Shown here: positions 35,743-47,974 of the stretch, piece after piece
Layout of the letters: each line of letters starts with the position of its first letter
Position numbering within the stretch: position 1 is the stretch's first letter
Origin: Haemonchus contortus
Lineage: Eukaryota; Nematoda; Chromadorea; Rhabditida; Trichostrongylidae
Length of the DNA stretch: 64,000 bases
Reading direction: 5' to 3'
Assembly: GCA_000469685.2 (NCBI GenBank)
Contig: LS997562.1
Span: forward strand, 14,245,552-14,309,551
Notes under the pieces: generated by a model
The model's input: the letters and a program-made list of their open reading frames with translations, nothing else
Told to the model about the DNA's origin: nothing
The model's database searches: none
Program-made: the position numbers and the translations under genes

Positions 35743-35752
35743 GCTTGTAAGA

Positions 35753-36049
35753 GCGGCGGTGGTTTAGTAGCAAGTGGCGCACTATCACACGCGCATGGTC
35801 ACGTGTTCGAATCCTGGATCGTCATGCGTGAGCCAACTGAGAATTCCATCCCTCAGGAGTCAGTCAATCGGTTCCAGACACGTCTAGGAGGATGAAAACA
35901 CTGACTTGTAGACTGGCTGGCCACCGCAAGTCACTGTATAGGTCATATACGCCCTCATTACGCCACTACGATTCTGAATGGAAGACGAGTGCGGGGGCCC
36001 GTCCCTCAGGCGGGATTGATTAAGATCCCAAGACTTTGTCCTTTGAACA
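35753..36049 (+). repeat. tRNA-derived SINE, full length
   Basis: Head CGGCGGTGGTTTAGTAGCAA, B box GTTCGAATCCTGG, full body and CTTTGTCCTTT tail. Flanked by GCTTGTAAGA (35743-35752) and GCTTGTAGGA (36050-36059), a 10-bp TSD with one mismatch. Confidence 0.9.
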
Positions 36050-36059
36050 GCTTGTAGGA

Positions 36060-38520
36060 TTCCCTCCCACGCTGTGTTGTGTCCTCAAATAATCCGTCAC
36101 GAAAACTTATGAGACGCATGGTTTTCTCGGACGAAGTCCGAGCTAGGATTCGATCTTGTACCACATTTCTGTCACCCGAACACCTCCCACAGCCTGTTCT
36201 ACGCCACGGAATAGAGTTCAATGAAAAACTGAGGTCAGAGGCTATCGAGGGTGATTTCGGGAGGCGGAACGCGTCCTGGAAGCTCGCGGCAGCGTCAGTG
36301 ATCTTGTTTTGATGGTCAGTCGAAAAAGTTGGGATTCAACGAGCAATTTTCAGAGCCGGAATAACGAGAACAAGCTGTATTCCCAGATTCCCAGTTCCCC
36401 GCCCATTCGCGTAAATGTTGCGGTCATTGAGATCAGTAAGGTGCCGAAAGGCAGGTGGAACAGAATGATTTGTGCTTCCTTTGCTTCTTGAGCTCTGAAG
36501 CACACCTGGCTCAAACTTCTCATCTGCTATTAATATAACTTGTCCAGTTCTACCTCGAGGGGCCAGAAGGGGTGGGGGGGGGGAAGGGGAAAATTGCAAG
36601 GGAGCATCAGTCCATGCAATTTCCATTTTCTTCGAAACGATACTGAACGTTCATTCGCATTATTATGAATATTTTGCATAACCATCTCTTCACCACGTTT
36701 CCAGTCAATTTGCAATTCATTTGATTGCTTCTCGTCATAGGGCGTTGCCATACCTGTGAACGGATAGCTTTGTACTTTTCCACGACTGATTTCCTGCCCT
36801 TCGGCTGCTATGCAAGAGACATTGTCCCGCATTTTGAAGTCACACCTAAATATGCTCTAAACGTGAGTCATAGTGTGTGGAGCGGGAGTGGCTCGATGGG
36901 AAACCACTGACTGAAGATGGAAAGCAGTAGAGGTAGCTCTAAATGATAAGCCAAGTCCATAAAAATGGATCGAATTCAAGGGAAATTGATAGAACGACAC
37001 AAAAGTCAATGTCCATACTAGGCAGAAATAGAGGACATATCATTGCTTGTTTCTTGATCTGGTCTCAGTGAGTTCGAACTTTGACTCAGTTTCGATACCG
37101 AAGGCAGAATTGACTCTCAAGAGATAAGAAGCACTGATCAGTGCAGTCCCTGTTTTTCCTGGAAGATAGAGAACCCGATTCCAGGGAACCTTGCAAAAAA
37201 ACCGCGATAAATAGGACCCCCTCTGGATTCGGCCTGGTCTATTTTGATCCCGAGCAAATTGACTAAAGAATACCCATATAGCTGCGTAACAATTATGCAA
37301 CATGCCCATGATGGAATGTTTATTCATGAACGGCGCTGGTGGCTGGCCGTCACCAACACCCGACTGCAACATAGCCACTTCCCAAGTGGTTGTCTGTTTG
37401 CAGGTGTCTCTGAGAGGATCATCTCCCAAAATGGGACAGCACGTTGAGAAACGGGTCCGCTATAGATCCCCATTCTTAGATGATCGACACCTGTCAGTTG
37501 TTCACTGTTCTCAGTGGCTCCACTCATTGATAGTTTGTCATCGGCTGTTGCTCCTGCTTTTCGGTCGCACCAGAGGGACCAATATGATCTGGGTACGCCC
37601 ATTCCCAGATCAGTGTTCTTTTTCCTTGGTGTTCATGCTACAGTTCACTTCTCAACCTTCACTTCTAGCACCCTTCACTTCTCCCGGTCGCACTTACCTT
37701 TAGTCCCAATATAATGCCCGGATAGCTTAAATAGGGGATCGAGTCCCGTCCTAGGCCAAAGTACGGCGATCTAAAAGCAGGTAACAAAACATCGAAACAA
37801 GCCAAAGCAAAGTCAACACAGTGTTGTGGCAACGAAGAAGACGTATGGAATCTGATTTTTGCGAAGAAAATTATGCATATGGTACTGTCATCTGTCCTTG
37901 CTTACTTTTGTTTACATTCAACTTTGCTTGCTTTTTGTTTTTGTTTATTTTGTTTATCTCGTAGCTCGGTTTTCTCACCCCAATTCATGCACTGTATTTC
38001 TGAACGTCTGTTCCCTTATGAAGGTTCTGTTCGAGGAATTGAAATTTCCTTCCTTCTGAACTGCTGGCTATCTCTGCTGGATTTTTTTTGCTTTCGTAAA
38101 GTTCAGTGGGTTATGCTTTGTTTCACAGTTACCCGTTTTGATTCAGATGATCTTGATCCTGATGTGTTTTCATACCGCCCATTAGTATCTTTGAGAGAGG
38201 ACTTCCTTTCCACTGATCAAGAGAGGTGTGGGTGACTGATTCCTCATTGAAAACCTCTGTCTTTGATGTCCACATTGTTGCTGTCCAAAAAAGGAGTTAA
38301 GCCTCCTTCATGTATATTTATACCAGGCGGCTACGCACGCTCTAGCGCGCGCTGAGGGCTCTAGCCATGAGAGACGGAGCCGCATGGGCTGATTTTCATT
38401 ATAGACCTTTATCGGATTTATGAGTTTCCGCTCAAACCTCTCCTCCTGTGGGCGGAGTCTGGCCCTGCCACCCACCATAAATCTTCCCATCCTGGCGCCT
38501 GTACTCCTGTCAAGTTTTCA
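36060..38520. other. Unannotated stretch with overlapping open frames
   Basis: Both strands hold several frames of 90-133 codons between 36080 and 37710 (for example plus 37302-37703, minus 37040-37429). They overlap each other and I see no domain, so I cannot choose a gene. A G-run lies near 36575-36590. Confidence 0.4.
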
Positions 38521-38527
38521 GACAGAC

Positions 38528-38607
<80 letters not shown>
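38521..38607. repeat. GACA tetranucleotide microsatellite
   Basis: About 22 tandem GACA units, interrupted once by GATA near the left end (GACAGACAGATAGACAGACA), then perfect to 38607. Likely length-polymorphic. Confidence 0.97.
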
Positions 38608-39218
38608 TAAGCGCTTTATACTAAGTAGGATACTTCTGTAACTTTGTGTACCTTCCTACCTTCAAAATTGATCTCTGGTCGGAAATAACCCTTATGCGAC
38701 GGAGTGTTAATTAGGCTAATTTCAGCTTCGAATTGAGCTGTGGTAACGTTCGCGTGGGTCATCGCTCCGTCCATTCGATTCCGAAAAGCCATGGAATGAT
38801 ACCTATTTGGGTGCTGTCATAGTCCCGAATTGGGGTGATGAATATGTGTCGCCCATCATGAGACTGGTCATCTGGAACGGCTCATCCCCCGTGCTGTTAT
38901 GTGCAATCCATGCTTTACGTTCTAACCTAAATTATCTACCACTCTTTGACGTTGAGCCCTGTCGCTCTCACAAGGACAAGCACAGTATTCTTATTCCCCA
39001 GTACGAGTAGAAATCCTTTCAGAGCTATATATAAAAAGCTGGGTGTGAGAGTTAAACTTGTTATCGCTAAATAGTTCACTATGGAGAAAATGAGATTAAT
39101 TTCTTTTTTTGTTTGGGAGGTTCTACCGGAAATATGCTAGAAACTGGATCATTACGTCATTTCTCACTATATATAACACCCAACAGCGTCATGGTCTTCT
39201 ATTTCCAGAGCTAGTTGT
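38608..39218. other. Unannotated stretch
   Basis: No gene or repeat recognised. The plus frame 38807-39010 shows no domain. Confidence 0.4.
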
Positions 39219-39520
39219 GGGCAGAGGTGGTGTAGTGGCATGTGGCGCATCATCACACACGCATGGTCCAGGGATCGAATCCCATATCTGTGCTCAATCA
39301 AAACAGCCAAGCGTTCCATATCTTCGACGTCGCTACTCGGTATCATACTCGTCTGAGAGGATAAAAGCTCTGACTTCTACATCACGGAGTCCCCGCAACA
39401 TTATATAGGCCACATACGCATTGAAGACGTCACCACAATTCTAAATGTAAATTGAGTGCAGGGCGCATCCCAGAAAAACTGGATGATTGACGTCAAAGAC
39501 TTTAAATCGTCATCCTTTGG
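39219..39520 (+). repeat. tRNA-derived SINE, full length, diverged 3' end
   Basis: Head GGGCAGAGGTGGTGTAGTGG, B box GGGATCGAATCCCA and the GGCCACATACGCATTGAAGA block. The tail CTTTAAATCGTCATCCTTTG is eroded. Confidence 0.85.
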
Positions 39521-40187
39521 AATTCATTGTGCTCTCGTACCTTTGATTCTATTACCCTGAACCTTCATCGCCATTTGAGTACATTCACGTGGAGGTGGCG
39601 CAGTCCGGAAAGGCTTGGTTGTAGAGGGCTGAGCCCAGATCACATTGTCGCCAGACTGTTTCTAGTCCCTCGTAACACTGCATGTAGGGATTAGAGGACC
39701 CGTTCCCTTATGGATGACTTTTCTCGGAGGGCACGGTTATTACTTTGTGGTTTGTGCTCTCTCAAGAAGTGTTCAAAGAAGCCCTAAGATCTGAACGGTC
39801 ACGTTTGTCAGAAGGTCGGGTTTCTCTGAGTGGGTGGCAATGCCTAAATCCGTCTCCAAAATACTTCAGCAGAAATTGTCTTATGACGCACATGATTAAG
39901 GAGAATTGTTGTCCAGTAAACAACTAGAGTTGGGTCTTGGCATACACAACAAATGACTGCCCATTTGAGGATCTTGTATGCTCTATCAAGCTTATGTTTG
40001 TGAGCATTAACCAGCAGTTTTGCATGTGAAATTGTATTTTTATTCAAAAATGTCTTTAGTCGGAGAGCTGCAACCTCCCTAAACCCTGTACGGTCAGCTT
40101 TGAGTTGATCTCTACTTAAAAATCACCGTCCGACCAAACCTTCAACCTTAGCAATGAGTCTAAGGGTGTACTGTGGACACCAGTTAG
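39521..40187. other. Unannotated stretch
   Basis: Nothing supported. The segment at 39591 (GGAGGTGGCGCAGTCCGG) resembles a tRNA-like head but lacks a B box and the SINE body. Confidence 0.4.
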
Positions 40188-40691
40188 AGGCGCCGTTCAC
40201 GATAATTTTGATGTACCCCTTTTTGATCGAAGAGCGGATGTACAGGTTGAGAATAGTTCATCGGTAAAGGAAAAGTAAGTGAATCGCCGATTTCTAGAAA
40301 AATTAGCCCCCCAAAAGAAGTGAAAATAGAGCTTGGACGAGATTACCATGACGGAACTAACAACTGTAGGGCTATTTGGACGAGTTTCAGTTGTTGCTAT
40401 TGCGCAAAGAACTGATTACATTAAGCCAGAACTGTACAGAACTGCCTTTCACTGTAGCTATGGGTCATGACAAGTTGTTTGAACTTCCCACATGGGTTCT
40501 CTTGTGAATGGTGCAGCCTCTACAATACCGGTAAAACTCGTCCAAGGATACACACGGTGCAATCTTTGGGCCTTTATAACGTACTATCTAGGTCGTTTTT
40601 CGACCTAACAGCGCCAGATATGGTATACGAGGGTGCCTCGAATTCATCATATGGGAAACCTCACAAATCATTTTTAACGTGAACTGTGCCT
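40188..40691 (-). mobile_element. piggyBac-like TTAA MITE, full length
   Basis: 504-bp reverse-orientation copy: AGGCGCCGTTCACGATAATT at the left, AACTGTGCCT at the right. TTAG (40184-40187) and TTAA (40692-40695) flank it. It shares the blocks GACGAGATTACCATGACGG and GACAAGTTGTTTGAACTTCC with the other copies. Confidence 0.88.
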
Positions 40692-41255
40692 TTAAAGCAA
40701 TCAGTTGAATGAACGTTTGGAGCGGTGGCGCTCGGAGTGCCGAGGAGTTGTTTCACAAGCACTTGATATTCTCGAAATTGCTCATATATACTCAGACTAG
40801 TTTCAAAATTCATCCTGGACCTCTTCGCTCCGCTTATAAGGTATGCACACCCGCAGAGATTTGTACCAAGGTCGACTAAAACTGCTGGTTCATATTTACA
40901 CCTTTGAGACTGAATAACATGATTACTTCCTACGCACTCGTGTACCCACGCTTGCACCTAAAAATTGCTCAGCACCTATATATACCAAAGCTCATGTATG
41001 TTGATTAGAAGGTTTCCGGTGTTCGAGTGACGCGAAAAATTCCCTCAGCTCAAGCTGGCTATTTACTATAAAAGGTTTCTCCACGTGGTTGCCTTGAGAC
41101 CGCAGTGATCCATAGACCTTATTGGTAAACTATAGTAGTTACCTCATAGATGAGATATCAATGGTACCGGATCTGGTGGTGAGCTGTCTGCTTGGCTCTC
41201 CATGATGGCTTCCCATCCGAATTCGAAGGAGTTACGATCAGATATTGTGTTGATC
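40692..41255. other. Unannotated stretch
   Basis: No gene or named repeat recognised between the TTAA MITE and the next SINE. Confidence 0.4.
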
Positions 41256-41546
41256 GGGCGGAGATGGTGTAGTGGCAAGTGTCGCATTATCACACACGCA
41301 TGACCACCGGTTCGAATTCCGGATTTATATTCGCCTAAACCAACCGAGCCATTCGTCCCGCCGGGGTCGGTTAGTTGGCACCAGACTCGCCTGGGAGGAT
41401 GAATGCACTTTTTGGCTGGTTGGTCCCCGGAATTCACTTATAGGCCATTCAATACGCCACTACGATTCCGTATGGGAGCCGAATGCGGGAAGCATTCTTC
41501 AGACAGAATTGGTCAACGTCCAAAAATTTTCTCCTTCTTCTTTTAC
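41256..41546 (+). repeat. tRNA-derived SINE, full length
   Basis: Head GGGCGGAGATGGTGTAGTGG, B box CGGTTCGAATTCCGG and body with CCATTCAATACGCCACTACG. The 3' end TTTTCTCCTTCTTCTTTTAC is modified. Confidence 0.87.
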
Positions 41547-41800
41547 TTTGGTGATTTACATGGATTTAGCTGAAATGATTATCTAAGGCTCGCGATACCT
41601 AGAACTTTTAAGTTCCCATAATTTACGAACGTTTATTGGAAACTCCGAGCAGAAATGAAAAGGAAGTACTCCATCAAACAGAGCAGAGTAAGAGGGATTA
41701 ACTACTAACAGTTGATTCGTCATCACTGATTTGCGTTGACTGTTGAGTAATAATATTGGAGAGCATTTTTCACTTCACCATGACATACTCTGTTAGAAAA

Positions 41801-41990
41801 GGCGGAGGTGGAGCAGTGCCACGCGGCGCACTGAAACACACGCATTGTCGGGGGTTCGAATCCCGGCTCGAAATCCGGTTAGACCAAACAAGCTGTCCAT
41901 TCCTCCGGGGTCGGCCAGTTGCTCGTTCGGGAGAACAAAAGCACTGACTTTTGCATCAGCTGGGTACCGCAAGCCAATTTACACACCGTG
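41801..41990 (+). repeat. tRNA-derived SINE, 3'-truncated
   Basis: Head GGCGGAGGTGGAGCAGTGCC and a perfect B box GGGGTTCGAATCCCGG. The body runs to GGTACCGCAAGCCAATTTAC and then leaves the family. Only ~255 bp separate it from the previous SINE. Confidence 0.83.
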
Positions 41991-43398
41991 GGTTCATTGG
42001 AGGTTTCGCTTTATGTCAAAAAAAGGTAACTTTTCAGGTTCAACGGAATGGAAATGTGGTCACATTAAATTTAACTGATTTGTTCTTTTGTAGGATAGGC
42101 TTTGAATAAGAAGATAAGAATAACTAAATGGAAGTACTCTACAAGGTCGTCCATCAAGTTCCAAAAAGAAAAGACTGAAGGACCTTACGCATCGAGTCAT
42201 CAAATATATGGGCTCGCATATACGTATCAGTCTCTTTACCCAACTCCACCATGAGCCCAGTACCGGCTCCCATCGGATCAAAGAGTGCTTTGAGAGCTCA
42301 GGTTTTGATTCAAACTCATCGTTTCGTCGCAAGCTTCATGCTCTGTCGTTTGCATTGATGCATATGATCAAACTAACTTACTGTCCTTTTTTTACTTTCT
42401 TGCCTTTTCCTTAACTTTCCAAACCTCATAGTACTTTTTCTTGCCAAACCTTATAGTTGTTAGCAGCGCCCAACAGTGTATTCGTGTTTGGCTGTAGGTG
42501 TAGAAACAGAAGGAACAAATCATAGTGGTCCACGGGATGACTGCCCGAATCCTAAAACGCCCTTCAGGATAAGCGGGCTATCTCTCTACAACATAAGTCA
42601 TTTATAGAGTCTCATTTCGTCAAACCCTTCTCCTGCTAATCTTTCAAGGACTCTTGATCAACTAGCCCGAGGATGGAAGGGTCGGCTTCAGTATGCCCCT
42701 TGGATTCTGGAATTTTCGGTTTTGGACTAGATTGTAATTCCCTTGATTTCGAAAACTTCGAATATATGGGTGACGTCCATCTGTCTCTGAATTGATTATT
42801 CAAAGTCTTCGCAAAGACTGAAAGTATAATTTTTTTTTCAAAGAAAGCAATAAAAAATGTAGGAGCAATTACGCAAGCAGCAACATTTACATTATTTTTA
42901 CCTGAAGTTATTTTTGCACGTTTAAGATATTTTCAAAACTTAATTTGAACTCCCACTCATCAAATTGTATAGTCGCCATTAGTAACCATTGAAGCTGCAT
43001 ATACGTTAAGGGGCAAGTCGACTTGCCCGTTTTCCTGAAAAGTCGAGTAGTCTGAGCCGCAAAATTCGGCCACAGCATTTTTGAAATGACAAAAATTGGC
43101 GAACCTTTGAAACTGCTTGAGATAAGCATTGAGAAGCTTTTTGCAGTTTTCCTACCCTGAGAATTTTGGCGTGAAGCTATCTCTGGTGATATCGACCAGA
43201 TGCTGTCCGCCGTCATTTTTCCTCATACTTATGGGAGGGTGGATGGGAGATATTGAAATGGTCCCTTTTACCACCCTCTGTCCTTCCCTTTGACACGATC
43301 CAATCGGTAAGCTTCGTCTTTCCCAGTTCCTTAACAGGCATTTCTTGAAATGATTTATGTGTGTAGGAATCGTTGTGTGGGACAAGTGCAACGGGATG
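41991..43398. other. Unannotated stretch with a perfect palindrome
   Basis: No gene is supported. GGGCAAGTCGACTTGCCC at 43011-43028 is a perfect 18-base palindrome. It lies in a minus-strand open frame (42908-43216) that shows no domain. Confidence 0.45.
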
Positions 43399-43462
43399 CT
43401 CCTACGATTCTGAGTGGGAGCCAAGTGCATATTCCACTTCAATGAAGCCAATCAACGCTACT
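43399..43462 (+). repeat. SINE 3' fragment
   Basis: CTCCTACGATTCTGAGTGGG and AGCCAAGTGCATATTCC, then AAGCCAATCAACGC, match the SINE 3' region only. Confidence 0.55.
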
Positions 43463-43895
43463 CGTCTTTTTTTAAACATTTTTTGAAGTGTTCTTCGCAT
43501 TACTATTGTTTACAGCCACAATAGCCTGATGATTAACAACCCTGAGAGAATGTGGGAGATACTGTAACGAGAGGGTGGGAAAAAAAACAATCAGTAGCTC
43601 GATTCCCGTCTTACCTAGATCCTTGATGATGAATATAAACGGCCGTCAAATTATTCCTCTGCGGAGTAATGTGCTGTAAGTGGCATGAGGCTTATGATTT
43701 GTCGTCTCGGGAAGGTTTCAAGAGTAATGGGCGATAACTCATTCGAAACTGGTTTGCTTCCAGTGACGCCTGAGATGCTAACTACTATCTGCTGGAATGA
43801 CGGCTGACAGGGAAGGATTGGGAGAACATAAGCGTCACAGAAATAATCGAATCCGGGAAGAATCTTCTTGAGGTCATTCCTGAAGACTTCTTTAA
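43463..43895. other. Unannotated stretch
   Basis: No feature recognised before the nested MITE pair. Confidence 0.4.
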
Positions 43896-44794
43896 AGGCC
43901 CAGTTTACGATAATTTTGAGGTATTTTATTTGAAAAGCGGAAGTATAGGTTAGGAAGGGTCCGGGAACTTCTCCCCTAACACGGCGTCGCACACGCCGCA
44001 CCCGCCGCCTATCGCAGGATTGCGATGAAAGATCGGAGCGCGCAATTTGTGAGGTAGGGATTCCTTTAATTATTTGAATTAGCTGGCCGCTCTTTTCAGT
44101 TCCAATGCGGTCTTGATCGTCGTTTATATAGGGGACTCATTTTAATTAATCAAGTCGGATAAACATGAAAACTAAAAAGAAACAGAAGAAAAAAACGATA
44201 AAATCCAATGAAAAAGCAAGCCAGTCACGGGAAAATATCGCGTCCTATCGATTGGCGGGAGGCGGGGTGAGTACGGTGATTGCAGTGACATTTGCCGCAT
44301 GCCGCAAGGGAGAGTGCCGCAATCGGGGAGAAGTTCCGTTACCCGGTTAGGAATAGTATATCGGCGGTGAAGAAAGTGGGAAAACTCGTAGATTTCGAGA
44401 AAATTGGGGCTCCTGAAAGGTAGGGTTAGTAGAGGTTGGACGAGATTACCGTGACGGAAATAATATGGAAGGAGCATTTGGACGAGATTTCAGTTATTGC
44501 AAATGCACAAAGAGCTGATTACGTCAAGCCAGAACTGTACTACATACGACCTTCTACTGCCCTTATGGGTCATGTCAAGTTGTTTGAACTCTCTACTTTG
44601 TCTCCCTTGCGATTGGTGCAGCTTCTATGAGGGCCAGTGAAACTCGTCCGAGGATACGTGGTGCAATCTTTGAGCCTTTATAACGCTCTACCTAGGCCTA
44701 TTTCAAGTATGACATCGCCACATACGGCATTGGGGTCCTACCAACTCTTTCTGACGGGATATCTCAAAAACCATTTTTATCGTGAACTGTGGCT
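43896..44794 (-). mobile_element. piggyBac-like TTAA MITE interrupted by another MITE
   Basis: Reverse-orientation copy from AGGCCCAGTTTACGATAATT to AACTGTGGCT, flanked by TTAA at 43892-43895 and 44795-44798. Removing the inserted 388-bp element and its 9-bp duplication leaves about 502 bp, the normal family length. Confidence 0.9.
43957..44344 (+). mobile_element. Mutator-like MITE, GGAACTTCTCCCC family, nested
   Basis: 388 bp from GGGTCCGGGAACTTCTCCCC to its inverted end GGGGAGAAGTTCCGTTACCC. The perfect 9-bp TSD GGTTAGGAA is at 43948-43956 and 44345-44353. It is inserted in the TTAA MITE. The plus-strand lysine-rich open frame inside is fortuitous; there is no transposase. Confidence 0.93.
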
Positions 44795-44798
44795 TTAA

Positions 44799-46291
44799 CA
44801 TTGATCGGCCCCATTTTTCAAGATAGGTGCGGTAGTAAAAGTGTCACCGCAGCACATTCACATTAGCATTCCCATGTTCCATGGTCACGTTTTCCAGAAT
44901 GCTCCCCATAGAGTTGCCTGACCTTAAGTGGTTATTGTGGGAACTGAATCGGCTGGCTGTTGTGACTCCTTGACTCCTCCTACTCTCTGCTTACGCACCC
45001 AGTTCCTTCGTCCACTGATGCAAATGCTATTTGTAGAACAGATTCTATTTGTTGACGTCATTCCATCACCATGGACTCCCACTCAAATCCGCCCACAAAC
45101 CACCTATGCCCATTCGCAAAGGACAACATGAACAATCATTGTTTTGTTCCGGTTTGTTCCGTTGCAAAGCGGTTCCTTAGACCCGGGTATCATTCGCTTT
45201 TCGGGGCAACTCAAGACCCGTTTCCCAGTGTGTCGATTTCTATTAAAAGGGAATCTTATTGGAGGAGGAAGGTTCTCAAAACAAAATTTTGTAGTGATTT
45301 ATTCTTTTTATACTTATTATTATTATTATTGCCATTTTATAACTTTGCCATTTTTCCCATCACATTTTTGAAGTTAAATCTGGGCTTGACCTAACTTGGG
45401 ATGCTCCTTTGCAGGGTGGTCAATGGTCCATAAGCTTACTCTCTTGAAGTATTGTTACTCTGTTATTCGCCCACATCAATTTCCTGAAGGAAAAACATAT
45501 TAGCAGGGAACGCACAGAGGGGATGTCCTCGCTTAACAACGAGCCTTCTCGCCACACCATTTAACGAATTATTTCAAAAATTCGCCATGAAAAAAGGTTT
45601 TTATCAGTAGAGTCAAGCCTTTGGAGAATCTATCCGGTTATTAAAACCTACCTACGCATTTATGGGAGGAATTTCATGAATGGAATGAATACCGTCTTCA
45701 TTTTTTCGAAAATGAAGGTTCGATCCCACTCTCCACCCATCTCAGGATTTTCATTTTCTTGGAGCTCTGCTTCAGGGATTGTTTTCATGGTTGGCTAAAC
45801 TTTTCATGGACCCCTTTCTGAGCTTGAACCCTCTAGTACTTTCCTGGGAATCTTTTTTTCCAACCTTTTCTTTCGATCAGAAGTTTTCCTTTGATGGACA
45901 TCTTTCACAACATTTTTGCCAACCCATCACTCATAATAATGTCCGTTTTCCGAGCCCCATCAATCCTAGGCCCAGTCATTAAGCTCCTGATCCCCCACGA
46001 AGATTATTAGGAACTTTGGTCCGGTAGTGGATGATGGGCGGCGGATTAAATGTCTGTCACGCTCACTTTTGAGTACGTCTTTCGTCCTTCTCATTCTTCA
46101 AGAACAGCGAAATCGACGTAATGTCATCTCAGGGTTAATGAATTGTCGCGCTCTCCTACGCGTCGTCCTCCTTCAAAGCTTCTCACATCATCTCGCTGTA
46201 GCCGATTATAGAAGCAGGCGCTAAATCCTCAAACATCATCGGCGTCATTGAAGCCTCCGTCTGCTTCCCTTTTGTAACCGTGAGACCCTGT
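44799..46291. other. Unannotated stretch
   Basis: No gene is supported. The frame at 45071-45394 (plus) ends in a hydrophobic run encoded by an ATT-rich tract (about 45313-45330) and has no domain I trust. Confidence 0.45.
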
Positions 46292-46793
46292 CACTGACCA
46301 GGGAGGGGTAGTCTACTTATCTTGGAACTTTGAATTCAGACCCAGTTAAATCGATAGAGTTCTGAATGCTGTTTACGAAAATGGAAATTAAAACTGCAAA
46401 ATGGTTCTCCTCAAAAAGTTATGGGAGCCCTAATTTTACTCGACAGTAGTATCAATTGGAAATGCGAACTCGTCGCTTCCATATCAAATGCCCACGTGAC
46501 CTAATGGTAGGCTCTCGCATCGTGGGCGTAAAATGAAAGGGTCCCTCCCCGCAATTGTCCGCACTTTTGCAAAGTTTTTGTCATTTTATCAGAGGCTCTC
46601 TAAACGTTTTCTGACATTTCTCTAGACAATTGATAGTACTGTCGAGCAAAATTTGGGCACCCATACCTTTTTATGGAGAATCATCTTGCAGTTTTAGTTT
46701 CCATTTTCGTAAACAGCATTCAAAACATTACGATTTATCTGGGTCTGAATTCAAAGTTCCAAGGTAAGTAGACTACCCCTCCCTGGTGAGTGG
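46292..46793. mobile_element. Foldback element with 167-bp inverted arms
   Basis: Left arm 46292-46458 (CACTGACCAGGGAGGGGTAG ... CAGTAGTATCAATTG) and right arm 46627-46793 are near-identical inverted copies around a 168-bp spacer. The transcript would form a very long hairpin. No clear TSD and no coding capacity. The spacer contains GCCCACGTGACCTAATGGTA, which looks vaguely tRNA-like but does not fold as one. Confidence 0.85.
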
Positions 46794-46799
46794 TGGATT

Positions 46800-47164
46800 C
46801 ATTTTATACTAGTTATACTTTACAACCAAATACAGTTTTGATAAGTTGCGAGTTCCGCTTTTGCTGTGTGTTTGGGTGGGACAGAAAGGTTGGAATCTCC
46901 TGTTTATAAGGGAAGGGTGGATCTCCGAAGAAGTCTGAGCTAGCACCTCAATCACGACTTGAGAGCACTGGATTTCTTCGTATTGAATCTTCTTGTTCTG
47001 CCATCTTCGTCTTATTCTTCACGTTTTTTCTTCTTCTTCCTCTTCTTCTTTCTTCTCCTTTCCTCTTCTTTTTCAATTTATCCTAAAGTTATTTTTGCTT
47101 TCCGCTATCGTCTCATATATGATGACGTCAGCTTAGAGGATGACCCCCAGTGGTCCATCTAATG
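46800..47164. other. Unannotated stretch
   Basis: Holds a pyrimidine-rich TTCTTC tract at about 47020-47070. No gene is supported. Confidence 0.4.
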
Positions 47165-47344
47165 AGCGGGGAGAAGAAAAGAACTCCAGAACAAGCCGAA
47201 GAAGAAGAATGGCCGTTTAGTGATAAGATCTATTGCTAGGAGGAAGAGGAACGGGGTGACCGCTGCTTCATGATGTCTCCCACCCAAGGGGATGCGTACG
47301 ACTGTGGTGGACCTATCGTCCATATCGATTCGTATGGGTTTATC

Positions 47345-47404
47345 CAATACTATGGTGTCAAGGAGCCTGGTTAATCAACCCGGCTCCTAGACACCATAGT
47401 ATTG
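47345..47404. repeat. 28-bp inverted repeat inside the RTE remnant
   Basis: CAATACTATGGTGTCAAGGA ... at 47345-47372 pairs with 47377-47404 (26 of 28 positions) around a 4-base loop AATC. It lies where RTE sequence is missing, so it may mark an inverted duplication at a deletion junction. Confidence 0.85.
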
Positions 47405-47974
47405 TTCCCTCAGTCCCTAGCTTATCGCGCGCTTGCAAGCCTCGATGGGAAGCCCATCCGGACCGTTCTTTCCACGCCTTCGCCTTCTATACCTCAATTT
47501 TCCATTCTGCTCTGCTGACTTTAACCTCTGCCCAGCGTGCAATGAGGCCGGAGGTCGCCTCTACCGTAGAGCTGTTGTCCTGGTGGAATTCTTTCTTCAG
47601 AAGCCTGTGAAGTATTCATTAACCTACTCCTGACTATACTAGTATCCTTCAGAATTGCAAAATCTCTGTCCTTTACAGCAATCACTACTGATGTCTTGAG
47701 TAGCCCGGTGGCGCGCTTCGGCCAGCCGAAAGACGGACTTCTTAGCTTCTCGAGCATTGAGCTTCTCGTACAGGACGTCCAGTTCTATATTATTCGCCTT
47801 TTCTAGGCGAGCTTCTTACACATTTCGTATGTAGCAGGCTTTCTTGAGCTTTAGTTGCCTGCCAGAGGTCCTGCTTCACAACTCGCTAGACTTCTTATTT
47901 GCAAACCACGCCGTTTTGCCCCTTTGAATCTTGCTCGAGTGTCCAAAAGCATTTTACTTGAATACTGTGAGGTG

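Noticed and set aside
37040..37703. Open frames of 92-133 codons on both strands
   Set aside because: Opposite-strand frames overlap over the same bases and none shows a motif, so I cannot select one.
39590..39660. Further SINE copy starting GGAGGTGGCGCAGTCCGG
   Set aside because: Only the first few bases resemble the head; there is no B box, body or tail.
44165..44350. Lysine-rich open frame (KKKQKKK...)
   Set aside because: It lies wholly inside a MITE; the related MITE copy at 60373-60750 does not preserve it.
46487..46560. tRNA-like segment in the foldback spacer (GCCCACGTGACCTAATGGTA)
   Set aside because: It has a D-arm-like start, but no anticodon arm or T-arm can be formed and no GGTTCRA box follows.
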